A stretch of 17,820 bases of DNA from UBA1189 sp045654565 (GTDB lineage Bacteria > Bacteroidota > Bacteroidia > Bacteroidales > Bacteroidaceae): assembly GCA_045654565.1 (NCBI GenBank), contig JAZONP010000068.1, forward strand, positions 1 to 17,820, given 5' to 3'. Within the stretch, counting starts at the first letter, position 1. Each line of letters opens with the position of its first letter. Below the pieces are notes generated by a model. It was given only the letters and a program-made list of their open reading frames with translations. It made no database searches and was not told the DNA's origin. Below are positions 1-7,641 of this stretch, piece after piece. The position numbers and the translations under genes are program-made.

Positions 1-1013
1 CAGTTCATGGGCTTCAGCAAGTATACCTCACCCTCCTCAGGTGTGGTGATGGGCTGGAAGCTGTCCTTACCATAATGATCCCAGTGACCAGAAGTCACGT
101 AGAGGTTCTTGTTACCGATATGAGGTGTCATAACCTGTTGGTAGCCGAAACGCTTCTGGATGCGCTTGAGGAAGTCCTCAAGACGGAGACGAAGAGCAGT
201 ACCGCGGGGCAACCACATAGGCAAGCCCTTACCTACGGTCTCAGAGAACATGAAAAGCTCGAGTTCCTTACCGATCTTACGATGGTCGCGCTTCTTGGCC
301 TCTTCCATCATCACGAGATACTCATCGAGCATCTTCTTCTTGGGAAACGAGACACCATAGATACGAGTCATCATCTTGCGCTTCTCGTCACCACGCCAGT
401 AGGCACCAGCCACAGAGGTGAGTTTAATAGCCTTGATGGGCGCTGTGCTCATCAAGTGCGGGCCACGGCAGAGGTCGGTAAAGGCGCCCTGAGTATAGGT
501 AGTGATGGTACCATCTTCGAGCTCAGAGATAAGCTCACACTTATAGGTCTCGCCACGCTCTGAGAACATCTTGAGCACCTCGTCCTTAGAGATCTCGTTG
601 CGCACCACGCTCTCGTTCTTAGCCACGAGCTCGGCCATCTTCTTCTCGATCTTCTCGAGGTCACCCTCCTTGATAGTCACGCCTTCGCCCGGATCTACGT
701 CATAGTAGAAACCGCTCTCGATAGCAGGACCGATACCGAACTGGATATTGGGATAGAGCTCCTGTAAAGCCTCAGCCAAGAGGTGAGCCGATGTATGCCA
801 GAAGGCATGCTTGGCCTCTGCATCATCCCACTTGTGGAGACGGATTGATGCATCCTCATTGATGGGGCGGTTGAGCTCCACGATTTCGTCATTCACGCTG
901 CACGCCAGCACATCCTGTGCCAAGCGGCTACTGATGCTCTCAGCAATCTGCAGGCCAGTAACACCAGCCTCAAACTCTCTCACCGAGCCATCAGGAAAAG
1001 TAATCTTGATCAT
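1..1013 (-). CDS. thrS: Threonine--tRNA ligase, N-terminal part (cut by window edge)
   Basis: Charges tRNA-Thr with threonine in the cytoplasm and hydrolyses mischarged Ser-tRNA-Thr. The frame is open from the ATG at 1013 to the window edge, giving 337 complete codons of an enzyme that is usually about 640 residues. Residues 1-60 form a TGS-like domain (MIKITFPDGS start). Residues about 65-220 form the editing domain, with the zinc-site pair H73 and H77 (HTSAH) and C182/H186 (CRGPH), the same spacing I recall for the E. coli enzyme. From about residue 245 the catalytic core begins (class II motif 1 region, then TSGHWDHY near 307-314). The remainder of the core and the anticodon-binding domain lie left of base 1. 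It is preceded by its own promoter-like region and a palindrome. Identity is secure; only the 3' end is missing. Confidence 0.97.
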   Translation of the reverse strand, partial: MIKITFPDGSVREFEAGVTGLQIAESISSRLAQDVLACSVNDEIVELNRPINEDASIRLHKWDDAEAKHAFWHTSAHLLAEALQELYPNIQFGIGPAIESGFYYDVDPGEGVTIKEGDLEKIEKKMAELVAKNESVVRNEISKDEVLKMFSERGETYKCELISELEDGTITTYTQGAFTDLCRGPHLMSTAPIKAIKLTSVAGAYWRGDEKRKMMTRIYGVSFPKKKMLDEYLVMMEEAKKRDHRKIGKELELFMFSETVGKGLPMWLPRGTALRLRLEDFLKRIQKRFGYQQVMTPHIGNKNLYVTSGHWDHYGKDSFQPITTPEEGEVYLLKPMN

Positions 1014-1067
1014 TGTCTTATATATTTTATTTGTTTTCTATACCTATTATATAAGCCACACAAATGC

Positions 1068-1100
1068 ATTTTGCAGCCAACATACAATTGGCTGCAAAAT
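1068..1100. promoter_or_regulatory. Perfect 13-bp inverted repeat upstream of thrS (operator-like)
   Basis: ATTTTGCAGCCAA (1068-1080) and its exact reverse complement (1088-1100) are separated by 7 bases. On the minus strand the distal arm overlaps the TAATTTTG -7 element at 1102-1095, so the dyad would straddle the transcription start. That geometry suits a dimeric repressor site. Neither side has a T-run, so it is not an intrinsic terminator. If transcription began further upstream it would instead be a 13-bp RNA hairpin with a UUGUAUG loop. Function is inferred. Confidence 0.6.
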
Positions 1101-1125
1101 TAGTCAAATAATTCGAGACGAGCAA
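1095..1125 (-). promoter_or_regulatory. Putative thrS promoter (Bacteroidetes type)
   Basis: Read on the minus strand, TAATTTTG (1102-1095) matches the Bacteroidetes -7 consensus TAnnTTTG. A TTG at 1125-1123 lies 20 bases upstream, at the -33 position. The predicted start near 1090 gives a leader of roughly 75 nt. The match is by eye only. Confidence 0.5.
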
Positions 1126-1204
1126 TTTTTACAATTAAGAATCTACAACTATTTTCGCCTCATCGGTTGGCTATATCCAGGTCAATAAGCGCGACCATCC
1201 AGAG

Positions 1205-2542
1205 CTATCGCTGCAACACGATCACCTCAGCATCGGTATCAAGCCTCACACGTAGCCACTTGGCTAGCTGCGCCACCTCAGACGATGCAAACACCGAGTC
1301 ACGAGGTACCACCACAGTAAAACTGGGGACAGCATAAAGCGAATCGGCCTTGACAGTAGCTCCACGAGTAAGCGTCACCTCCTTCACAGAGGGATATATC
1401 CCCATGATTTCACGTGCAAGCTGCACATAGGGAAGACTCTTCTCTTCGGTAGCCGCCAACAGCTGTTGCAGACGAACGATCTCTGCATCACGCTCCGACA
1501 CCTCCGTATCCATCTTGTCGTAGATGCTCTTCACAAGTTCGATATCATTACCATTGGTTGTAGTGTTATACTCATTAATGAGAACTTGCTCTTCCTTGAT
1601 TCCATACTCTGCAGCTTGCGACAAAAGGTCTCGCCTAGCCTGCTCGTTTAGCGGATCACCCGAAAAAAACAGGCTAATTATAGAACCATCGCCATGATCA
1701 ATCTTATATTCATAAAGGATGGTGCGCCCATACACCTTACACTGCTCCGCGAAGGCCTTAGCATTACCTTCAAAATTATTTTGACGGATAAAGGTAACAG
1801 CCGACCATATACTAGGTACAATAAAGAGCACTATGAGCACAGAGCTGAGGGTACGTGTACGACGCTGAGCCAGGACATCAGTGAAGGAAACCTCACGAAA
1901 GCCAAAGTACTTGACACTGACGTAAGTTGCCAGCATGATAAAGATACAGTTAATAACAAATAGATAAGCAGCCCCCAAAAAATACACAAAATTGCCGCTT
2001 GCCAATCCAAAACCGGCAGTGCAGAGCGGCGGCATAAGTGCCGTGGCAATGGCCACACCAGCAAATACGGTACCCTTCTCCTTACGACACTGCTCCAAGA
2101 TTCCCGCAAAACCACCCGCAAGAGCAATCAGCACATCGTAAATGGTAGGATTGGTACGTGCAAGCAGTTCACTGGGATCATTAAGACTGAGCGGAGTGAT
2201 AAGGAAGTAAATGAACGACGCCGCGAGACTAATGCTCACCATAACCAACAGATTCTTACCCGACGACTTGACAAGTTGTATATCATTGATACCCAGACCA
2301 AGTCCAACACCAAAGATGGGCCCCATGAGCGGTGATATAAGCATGGCGCCAATAATGACGGGAATGGAGTTCACATTGAGCCCCACCGAAGCGATAATCG
2401 TAGCAATGGCCAAAATCCATGCATTGGGTCCTCGGAAATAGATATTGCCCCGAATAGATTTTTCCGCAGCTGAGGTGTCAATATAGTCGGACAAGCGAGT
2501 GGTCTCGCGAATCAGCACTGCAAGTCTACTGAATAAATTCAT
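1205..2542 (-). CDS. DUF389 family integral membrane protein
   Basis: A 445-residue inner-membrane protein of unknown function. Residues about 40-210 hold five to six hydrophobic helices with the conserved glycine/proline-rich signatures GAMLISPLMGPI (about 65-76) and ATALMPPLCTAGFGL (about 166-180), which I recognise as the DUF389 core. A further helix lies near 231-252. The remaining 190 residues are hydrophilic, with a probable coiled coil near 345-370 (ERDAEIVRLQQLLAATEEK) and a C-terminal alpha/beta-looking tail. I infer this part is exposed outside the membrane bilayer. The ATG at 2542 follows a promoter-like site and gives a sensible N-terminus. It is probably monocistronic: thrS downstream is 191 bases away with its own promoter. 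No substrate can be assigned; a small-molecule channel or transport role is only a possibility. Confidence 0.88.
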   Translation of the reverse strand: MNLFSRLAVLIRETTRLSDYIDTSAAEKSIRGNIYFRGPNAWILAIATIIASVGLNVNSIPVIIGAMLISPLMGPIFGVGLGLGINDIQLVKSSGKNLLVMVSISLAASFIYFLITPLSLNDPSELLARTNPTIYDVLIALAGGFAGILEQCRKEKGTVFAGVAIATALMPPLCTAGFGLASGNFVYFLGAAYLFVINCIFIMLATYVSVKYFGFREVSFTDVLAQRRTRTLSSVLIVLFIVPSIWSAVTFIRQNNFEGNAKAFAEQCKVYGRTILYEYKIDHGDGSIISLFFSGDPLNEQARRDLLSQAAEYGIKEEQVLINEYNTTTNGNDIELVKSIYDKMDTEVSERDAEIVRLQQLLAATEEKSLPYVQLAREIMGIYPSVKEVTLTRGATVKADSLYAVPSFTVVVPRDSVFASSEVAQLAKWLRVRLDTDAEVIVLQR

Positions 2543-2579
2543 GCTATAGTTCTTTAAGTATAAAAATCTTACACAAAGG

Positions 2580-2587
2580 CAAAGTTA
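2580..2587 (-). promoter_or_regulatory. Putative -7 element for the DUF389 gene
   Basis: On the minus strand TAACTTTG matches TAnnTTTG exactly and lies 38 bases upstream of the ATG. The flanking context (TTTTGTTAACTTTG) is the same as upstream of pgk at 7402-7409. No well-placed -33 TTTG was found. Confidence 0.5.
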
Positions 2588-2686
2588 ACAAAATCAAGCA
2601 AAATCACATAATATTATACACTTTTTACTAAGCGCAACGCCGAACTATATAGAAATCGCCACCAAGGAATGGCCTCACTTCTTCTT

Positions 2687-3367
2687 TTATCCCTCCTCCC
2701 TAACGTAGGCTATAGCACGATTGATGTAGTGCAGAAAGGGTTGTGTCGCACGGAAGAGTTCGGCCACACGAGCGGCAAGATTGTCGGCACAAACGAACGC
2801 ATCGGTGGGTGTATGGAGTAGACAGAAGGACTTCAGACGGAGATACTCAACATACTTCATTTCCTGTTCAAAGCCCTTCGGATTACGTTTCAGAGCGCCT
2901 TCACGATCAAGCACAAAAGTTGGTTCTACAGAGCGCACAATACGATCAAAGTCACCTCCGCCACCCACAATATCCTCTCGCAGCACCTGTAGCACCTTGC
3001 TATCACAGCAGTAATCGCCCGTGGCCAACATATGCCCATAGGGATATCCATCACCCCCCGTACCGATGTGGAAGTAGTAACCCGAGTAACCGGACTTCTT
3101 GCCTCCAGGACAGATAAACGCCCCCATATGCGTCTTATAGGGACTCTTGTCGGCACTGAAGCGCACGTCACGATAGATACGATAAGTGCAGTCCTTGGCC
3201 GTGAGACCCGTAACCGTCTCGTCAAAACGGCTAATCTCATGGATGAGTTCATCCACAAACCCGTTAAACCTCGCCTGCAGTGCTGCGTAACGATCCTTGT
3301 TAGCCATAAACCACTCACGGTGATTATTTGCCTGCAGTTCTCTAAGGAAGGTGATGATATCTTGCAT
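2687..3367 (-). CDS. DUF2461 (TIGR02453-type) family protein
   Basis: A 226-residue protein with no signal peptide or membrane helix, so probably cytoplasmic. It has the family signatures in order: an N-terminal helix ending in NNHREWF (about 14-20), the strongly conserved YRIYRDVRFSADKSPYKTHMGA segment (about 63-84), GYYFHI (about 96-101), and the C-terminal LKRNPKGFE region. Its length is typical of the family. The biochemical function of DUF2461 is not known to me. The ATG at 3367 lies only 5 bases after the stop codon of the GH2 gene, so the two are very likely translated from one transcript, with this gene second. No convincing terminator follows it. The family call is firm; any metabolic link to the glycosidase is unsupported beyond position. 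Confidence 0.92.
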   Translation of the reverse strand: MQDIITFLRELQANNHREWFMANKDRYAALQARFNGFVDELIHEISRFDETVTGLTAKDCTYRIYRDVRFSADKSPYKTHMGAFICPGGKKSGYSGYYFHIGTGGDGYPYGHMLATGDYCCDSKVLQVLREDIVGGGGDFDRIVRSVEPTFVLDREGALKRNPKGFEQEMKYVEYLRLKSFCLLHTPTDAFVCADNLAARVAELFRATQPFLHYINRAIAYVREEG

Positions 3368-3372
3368 ATATG

Positions 3373-5796
3373 TTATTTCTTGGGGAGATGACTCTTTAAT
3401 GTTATAGTAGCCGGCTTCAGCCCCTTGCCTGTCACAGTGAGACTAATGCTTCCATCGCGTTCGGCAGTGCGCACAACAGCCAGGGCACGACCTTTCCAGG
3501 CGCGATGCATGGGATCAACGGTACATGAAATATCCTTAATATCAGCATTGCCGAAAGCCGCCAACGAGGCAGCACCTCGCAAGGTGAGGGTCAATTCATC
3601 GACTGCCTGCGGACAAAGGACCCCTTTCCTATCCACCACCTCTACAGTGACAAAAGCCAAGTCTTGATTATCTGCGGTAAGATGGGTACGATCAGCCGTG
3701 AGGCGCAAGGCATAGGGCGCACCAGCTGTGCACAAGATGCTATGTTCACCATTCATCGAATCAATGGGACTACCCGCTTCATCAACAGCCTCGACACGCA
3801 ACGTACCTGGCACATAGGGCACGGAAATCACAGCTTTATACTCCTCTGCACGGGTGGTAGGTCGCTCAGCGACGAGGCTATCGTTGATGTAGAGTCGCAC
3901 ACGAGGAGCACGCGAATAGGCCTCCACATCAATGGGCAGCCCCTCATGCCCAGGCCATGTCCAGCTTTCGAAAGTAGGCCACACGCTCCATTGCGTCTCA
4001 CGTATCTGTCCATAGTAGCCGTCAGGCTCCTTCACAGAGAGGAAGATTGGTCGTCCCGCATTCCACAGCATATCGCGATAGTAAGATATGGGTTTGCGTA
4101 GCCCAGTGAAGTCGATGTCACCACAATATGCCGCATGCCACGGATATTGGTTGCGGTGATAGTGCTCGCCTTCACTCTCTCCCTGGTAAAACCAACGTCC
4201 TATCCCACTCTCACCTTGATAATCAATGGCCGTCCACACGAAGTCTCCGAGAATATAGTCATTATCAGCGCTATAGGCCCAATTGCGGTAAGCTTCTCGA
4301 GTGTACGACTCACTCTGATACATCACCCTCCTCGGGTCACGTTCATGGTCGCTCGCGTGCTTGTGTATCATATAGTTATACCCCACCAGTTCGAATGTCT
4401 CAGCCAGCGGGTCATAGATTTCCCAATCGCTATCCCATGCACATAGGGCCGAGGTAACAGGGCGTGTTGGGTCGAGCTCCCGACACAGACGTGCCATCTT
4501 ACGGGCAGTAGTGACCACTTGTATCTCCTTGCGCTCAATCACCTCATTTCCTACGCTCCAGGCAAAGATGCTAGGATGGTTACGATCACGCAAGACCATA
4601 GCTGAGAGGTCATCATGCCAATGTTGATCGATAAGCATTGAGTAGTCGTATGGTGTTTTTGCCGAGCGCCAGCCGTCAAAGGCTTCATCGATAACAAGTA
4701 GGCCTATACGATCACAGGCATCCAGAAAAGCCTCGGAGGGAGGGTTATGGCTGGTACGCACGGCATTGAAACCTGCTGATTTCATCAGTTCCGCCTTGCG
4801 TTCCTCGGCACGATCAAAGGCCGATGCGCCAAGGATGCCGTTATCGTGATGCAAGCATCCCCCGTTGAGCTTGACAGACTGTCCATTGAGCAAGAATCCC
4901 CGCTCAGCGTCGAAGGCAATACTACGTATCCCGAAAGTCTCTGTAGCCTGATCTATCCGATAGTTCGGATGCCCCTCCTCATAAAGGGAAAGTTCCACGT
5001 CATAGAGATGAGGAGTATCGGGACTCCACAGACAGGCACGGGAAACCTCGATTAAAAACTCGACCTCACGTTCCTCATTGGGCAACAAATGTACTATATG
5101 CTGTTTATGGCAGTCAAAAGCACCTCCATCATTCCTCTCTCCTCGCACATCAGCAGCCACCTGTACAACTCGTTTGCGATCACTCTCGTTCACCAGCACG
5201 GTCTGCACACGCACCTGGCTCACCCCCTCGGCATCCACCACAGGAGTAGTGACAAAACTTCCCCAATGCTTAAAATGCACATCACCCGTTTCCAGCAGCC
5301 ACACATGACGATAAATTCCTGAACCCGTATACCAGCGGCAGTTCTTCTGCATGGAGTTGTCTACACACACTACCACCTCATTATCACCCACGGCGAGCAG
5401 GTCTGTCACATCACGTAAGAACGAACTATAGCCATAGTGCTGGATACCCGTAGAGACACCATTAACAATCACCTCGGCATTCATGTATACTCCTTCAAAA
5501 TAGAGTGTATACCGACGGTCTGGAGATTTTGTCTTCAAGTGCAGCACCTTTCGGTATTCCCCCCTTCCTGTGGGGTAATATCCCCCGTCATTGCCCGAGG
5601 GTTCATCGATAAAGGGTGTTCCCTGTATGCTCCAATCGTGAGGAAGATCCACCGTGATGGGAGCATCTCCCTCCTTAGTGAATATCCAATCATTATCGAG
5701 CAGCAGGCGTTGTTGCGCCGAGAGAGGCATAACCACCAAGGAGGCTGCGAGAAGTGCAACCCATAGAGTAGCAAAGCGTGTTGTTCTCATAGTCAT
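3373..5796 (-). CDS. Secreted glycoside hydrolase family 2 (beta-galactosidase-like, DUF4982 type)
   Basis: Retaining beta-glycosidase, probably acting on beta-galactosides or related glycans in the periplasm or outside the cell. With the start at 5796 it has 807 residues. A signal peptide ends near residue 27 (PLSA before QQ). A jelly-roll sugar-binding domain follows (about 30-175; GGYYPTGRGEYRK, RWYTGSGIYRHVW), then an Ig-like domain (about 175-295). The TIM barrel (about 296-590) has the acid/base glutamate in SVGNE (E418) and the probable nucleophile in YQSES (E496). C-terminal DUF4982-like and Ig-like domains follow. An in-frame TTG at 5835 is rejected as the start because it lies inside the -7 promoter element; ATG at 5796 or 5790 fits. 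The gene is followed after 5 bases by the DUF2461 gene. No SusC/SusD genes are adjacent, so substrate is unresolved. Confidence 0.92.
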   Translation of the reverse strand: MTMRTTRFATLWVALLAASLVVMPLSAQQRLLLDNDWIFTKEGDAPITVDLPHDWSIQGTPFIDEPSGNDGGYYPTGRGEYRKVLHLKTKSPDRRYTLYFEGVYMNAEVIVNGVSTGIQHYGYSSFLRDVTDLLAVGDNEVVVCVDNSMQKNCRWYTGSGIYRHVWLLETGDVHFKHWGSFVTTPVVDAEGVSQVRVQTVLVNESDRKRVVQVAADVRGERNDGGAFDCHKQHIVHLLPNEEREVEFLIEVSRACLWSPDTPHLYDVELSLYEEGHPNYRIDQATETFGIRSIAFDAERGFLLNGQSVKLNGGCLHHDNGILGASAFDRAEERKAELMKSAGFNAVRTSHNPPSEAFLDACDRIGLLVIDEAFDGWRSAKTPYDYSMLIDQHWHDDLSAMVLRDRNHPSIFAWSVGNEVIERKEIQVVTTARKMARLCRELDPTRPVTSALCAWDSDWEIYDPLAETFELVGYNYMIHKHASDHERDPRRVMYQSESYTREAYRNWAYSADNDYILGDFVWTAIDYQGESGIGRWFYQGESEGEHYHRNQYPWHAAYCGDIDFTGLRKPISYYRDMLWNAGRPIFLSVKEPDGYYGQIRETQWSVWPTFESWTWPGHEGLPIDVEAYSRAPRVRLYINDSLVAERPTTRAEEYKAVISVPYVPGTLRVEAVDEAGSPIDSMNGEHSILCTAGAPYALRLTADRTHLTADNQDLAFVTVEVVDRKGVLCPQAVDELTLTLRGAASLAAFGNADIKDISCTVDPMHRAWKGRALAVVRTAERDGSISLTVTGKGLKPATITLKSHLPKK

Positions 5797-5832
5797 ATAT
5801 ATTCTTATTCCAACCCAACACTTAGGTTTACG

Positions 5833-5840
5833 CAAAAGTA
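5833..5840 (-). promoter_or_regulatory. Putative -7 element for the GH2-DUF2461 unit
   Basis: On the minus strand TACTTTTG (5840-5833) matches TAnnTTTG exactly. A TTTG at 5861-5858 lies 17 bases upstream, slightly shorter than the usual -33 spacing. The predicted start is about 30 bases before the ATG at 5796. Confidence 0.5.
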
Positions 5841-6025
5841 ATAAATTATTTTCAATGCAAAAATCCCGCGACCTTCAAATCATAATTTCACAGGGTATGA
5901 AGGCTGTCAACGAGAACAATCCTGGCAGAGGATTGCGCCACAGGGCCTGTGCCGTACTAAAAAAACGACTTCGACATCACCCACATGGCGAGCGACAAGC
6001 ATAGCTATATATTAAGAGAAATACA
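5841..6025. other. Intergenic region with two small hairpins and a possible coding remnant
   Basis: There is no intact gene here. CAATCCT (5917-5923) pairs with AGGATTG (5929-5935) around a 5-base loop, and CACAGG (5939-5944) pairs with CCTGTG (5946-5951), making two adjacent stems. From 5970 to 6044 on the plus strand, 24 codons starting FDITHMASDKHSYILREIQR read like natural protein up to a TAG. The same frame has stops at 5957 and 5897, so it is at best a broken gene end. I do not recognise the source. Confidence 0.35.
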
Positions 6026-6058
6026 AAGAATGGAAGCCTCATAGAGACTCCCATTCTT
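6026..6058 (-). terminator. Intrinsic terminator downstream of pgk
   Basis: On the minus strand AAGAATGG plus GAGTCTC pairs with GAGGCTT plus CCATTCTT, giving a 15-bp stem (two G-U pairs) with a TAT loop. The T-rich tail TGTATTTCTCTT follows. It begins 20 bases after the pgk stop codon. Confidence 0.75.
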
Positions 6059-6077
6059 ATTTATAGATTATAACCTC

Positions 6078-7349
6078 TTAGCCTTGGATAGCAGCTACGC
6101 CGGGGAGCACCTTACCCTCGATAGCCTCAAGAAGAGCACCACCGCCAGTAGAGATGTATGATACCTGATCAGCCAAGCCGAACTTGTTAACACAAGCTAC
6201 AGAGTCACCACCACCAATGAGCGAGAATGCACCCTCAGCAGTTGCCTTGGCAATAGCCTCACCAATAGCACGTGAGCCAGCAGTGAAGGCATCACACTCG
6301 AACACACCTGCAGGACCGTTCCAAAGGATAGTCTTAGCACCTTCGATAGCAGCAGCAAATGCCTTTTGACTCTCAACACCAGCATCTACGCCCTCAAAAC
6401 CTGCGGGAATCTGATTAGCGAGGCAAGTGATAATCTCAGCACCCTCCTTAACGCTCATAGTACCGAAGTCAAGGCCATTGGTAGCTGTGCAATCTGTGCC
6501 AAGCACGAGCTCTACGCCATTCTTCTTGGCCATCTCCTCAACACCGAGAGCAACATCCAGCTTGTCCATCTCAACGATTGACTCACCAATCTCACCGCCG
6601 TGAGCTTTAGAGAAGGTGTAGGTCATGCCACCGCAGAGGATGAGCTTATCAACCTTACCAAGCAAGTTCTCGATGATACCAATCTTTGAAGACACCTTTG
6701 AACCACCCATGATGGCAACGAAGGGACGCTTGATATTTGACAATACATTCTCAACAGCCTGAACTTCCTTCTGCATGAGGTAACCGAGCATCTTGTGGTC
6801 AGCATCGAAGCTATCAGCGATAACAGCTGTAGAAGCGTGCTTACGGTGAGCGGTACCAAAAGCGTCATTCACATAGCAGTCAGCGTATGAAGCGAGTGTT
6901 GCGGCAAACTCCTTCTGTGAAGCCTTCATAGCCTTCTTAGCCTCCTCGTAAGCGGGATCAGCCTTGTCGATACCTACGGGCTTGCCCTCCTCCTCGGGAT
7001 AGAAACGGAGATTCTCAAGCAACAACACCTCGCCGGGCTTGAGGGCAGCAGCAGCCTCAGCAGCCTTAGCGCAGTCGGGAGCGAATTGTACGGGTACACC
7101 GAGCTTCTCAGATACAGCGTCTACAATCTGTGAGAGAGAATACTTGGCATTCACCTTGCCTTTGGGCTTACCCATGTGTGACATAATGATGAGTGCACCG
7201 CCATCAGCCAACACCTTCTTCAAGGTGGGGAGCGCACCACGAATACGGGTGTCGTCAGTAATCTTACCCTCTTCGTTCAAGGGTACATTGAAGTCTACAC
7301 GCACGATTGCCTTCTTGCCGGCAAAGTTGAAATTGTCAATGTTTTGCAT
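6078..7349 (-). CDS. pgk: Phosphoglycerate kinase
   Basis: Catalyses the reversible transfer of phosphate from 1,3-bisphosphoglycerate to ADP, the first ATP-yielding step of lower glycolysis, in the cytoplasm. The 423 residues show the full set of signatures: RVDFNVPL (17-24), SHMGKPKG (57-64), ENLRFYPEEEG (112-122), NDAFGTAHRKHAS (161-173), GGSKVSSKI (215-223), WNGPAGVFE, GGGDSVA, and the C-terminal STGGGALLE. It is slightly longer than the roughly 390-400 residues typical of many bacteria, because of an insert after the ENLRFYPEE motif (about 122-148). The ATG at 7349 gives the expected N-terminus. It stands alone, with its own promoter upstream and a strong terminator downstream, and is divergent from asd. 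No glyceraldehyde-3-phosphate dehydrogenase gene is nearby. Confidence 0.98.
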   Translation of the reverse strand: MQNIDNFNFAGKKAIVRVDFNVPLNEEGKITDDTRIRGALPTLKKVLADGGALIIMSHMGKPKGKVNAKYSLSQIVDAVSEKLGVPVQFAPDCAKAAEAAAALKPGEVLLLENLRFYPEEEGKPVGIDKADPAYEEAKKAMKASQKEFAATLASYADCYVNDAFGTAHRKHASTAVIADSFDADHKMLGYLMQKEVQAVENVLSNIKRPFVAIMGGSKVSSKIGIIENLLGKVDKLILCGGMTYTFSKAHGGEIGESIVEMDKLDVALGVEEMAKKNGVELVLGTDCTATNGLDFGTMSVKEGAEIITCLANQIPAGFEGVDAGVESQKAFAAAIEGAKTILWNGPAGVFECDAFTAGSRAIGEAIAKATAEGAFSLIGGGDSVACVNKFGLADQVSYISTGGGALLEAIEGKVLPGVAAIQG

Positions 7350-7401
7350 AATACTTATGTTATAATTAAAGTGATGATTTGTAATCTTTTTTTAATCTTC
7401 G

Positions 7402-7409
7402 CAAAGTTA
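7402..7409 (-). promoter_or_regulatory. Putative -7 element for pgk
   Basis: On the minus strand TAACTTTG (7409-7402) matches TAnnTTTG. The nearest TTTG upstream (7437-7434) is 24 bases away, longer than usual for a -33 element. The start would leave a leader of about 50 nt before the ATG at 7349. Confidence 0.5.
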
Positions 7410-7558
7410 ACAAAAGGTTTGTTAAGTCACACACAAAAAGTCATTATTTCTTATTATTTACGCCATTTTTCCATCTCCAGACCATTTCCTTCCGTTCTAA
7501 CACGACAGATTCTTGTAATATTTGCATAGCAATCATCGGAGGATTCAAGTTTTTTGTC

Positions 7559-7566
7559 TATTTTTG
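7559..7566 (+). promoter_or_regulatory. Putative -7 element for asd
   Basis: TATTTTTG matches TAnnTTTG, 75 bases before the ATG at 7642. No well-placed TTTG was found about 20 bases upstream, so the assignment rests on the -7 match and position. Transcription would begin just before the 7-bp repeat region. Confidence 0.45.
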
Positions 7567-7570
7567 CAGT

Positions 7571-7640
7571 CCTAAACACTGGACAACAATTAACGACTAA
7601 CAGTATTGACTGTTAATACTAAACGACAAACACTAAACAA
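7571..7640 (+). repeat. Degenerate 7-bp-period repeats in the asd leader
   Basis: The leader contains consecutive 7-mers GGACAAC, AATTAAC, GACTAAC (7581-7601) and, 2 bases out of phase, ACTAAAC, GACAAAC, ACTAAAC (7618-7638). The centre can fold two ways: AACAGT with ACTGTT (7599-7604/7609-7614, 4-base loop) or AGTATT with AATACT (7602-7607/7615-7620). The two folds share bases and exclude each other. The region ends 1 base before the asd ATG. Function unknown. Confidence 0.5.
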
Positions 7641-7641
7641 T

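Noticed and set aside
75..563. Plus-strand open frame of 162 codons
   Set aside because: It lies wholly inside thrS on the other strand and has no recognisable protein character; thrS motifs are unmistakable.
1068..1100. Terminator for the DUF389 gene
   Set aside because: The stem ends in A-rich sequence without a T-run on either strand and overlaps the thrS -7 element; an operator-like site fits better.
5797..5835. N-terminal extension of the GH2 protein from TTG 5835
   Set aside because: It would place the start inside the TACTTTTG promoter element and put 15 residues before a normal signal peptide.
7606..7641. Start of asd at TTG 7606
   Set aside because: The extra 12 residues are encoded by leader repeats; the family begins at MKVAIVGASG (ATG 7642).
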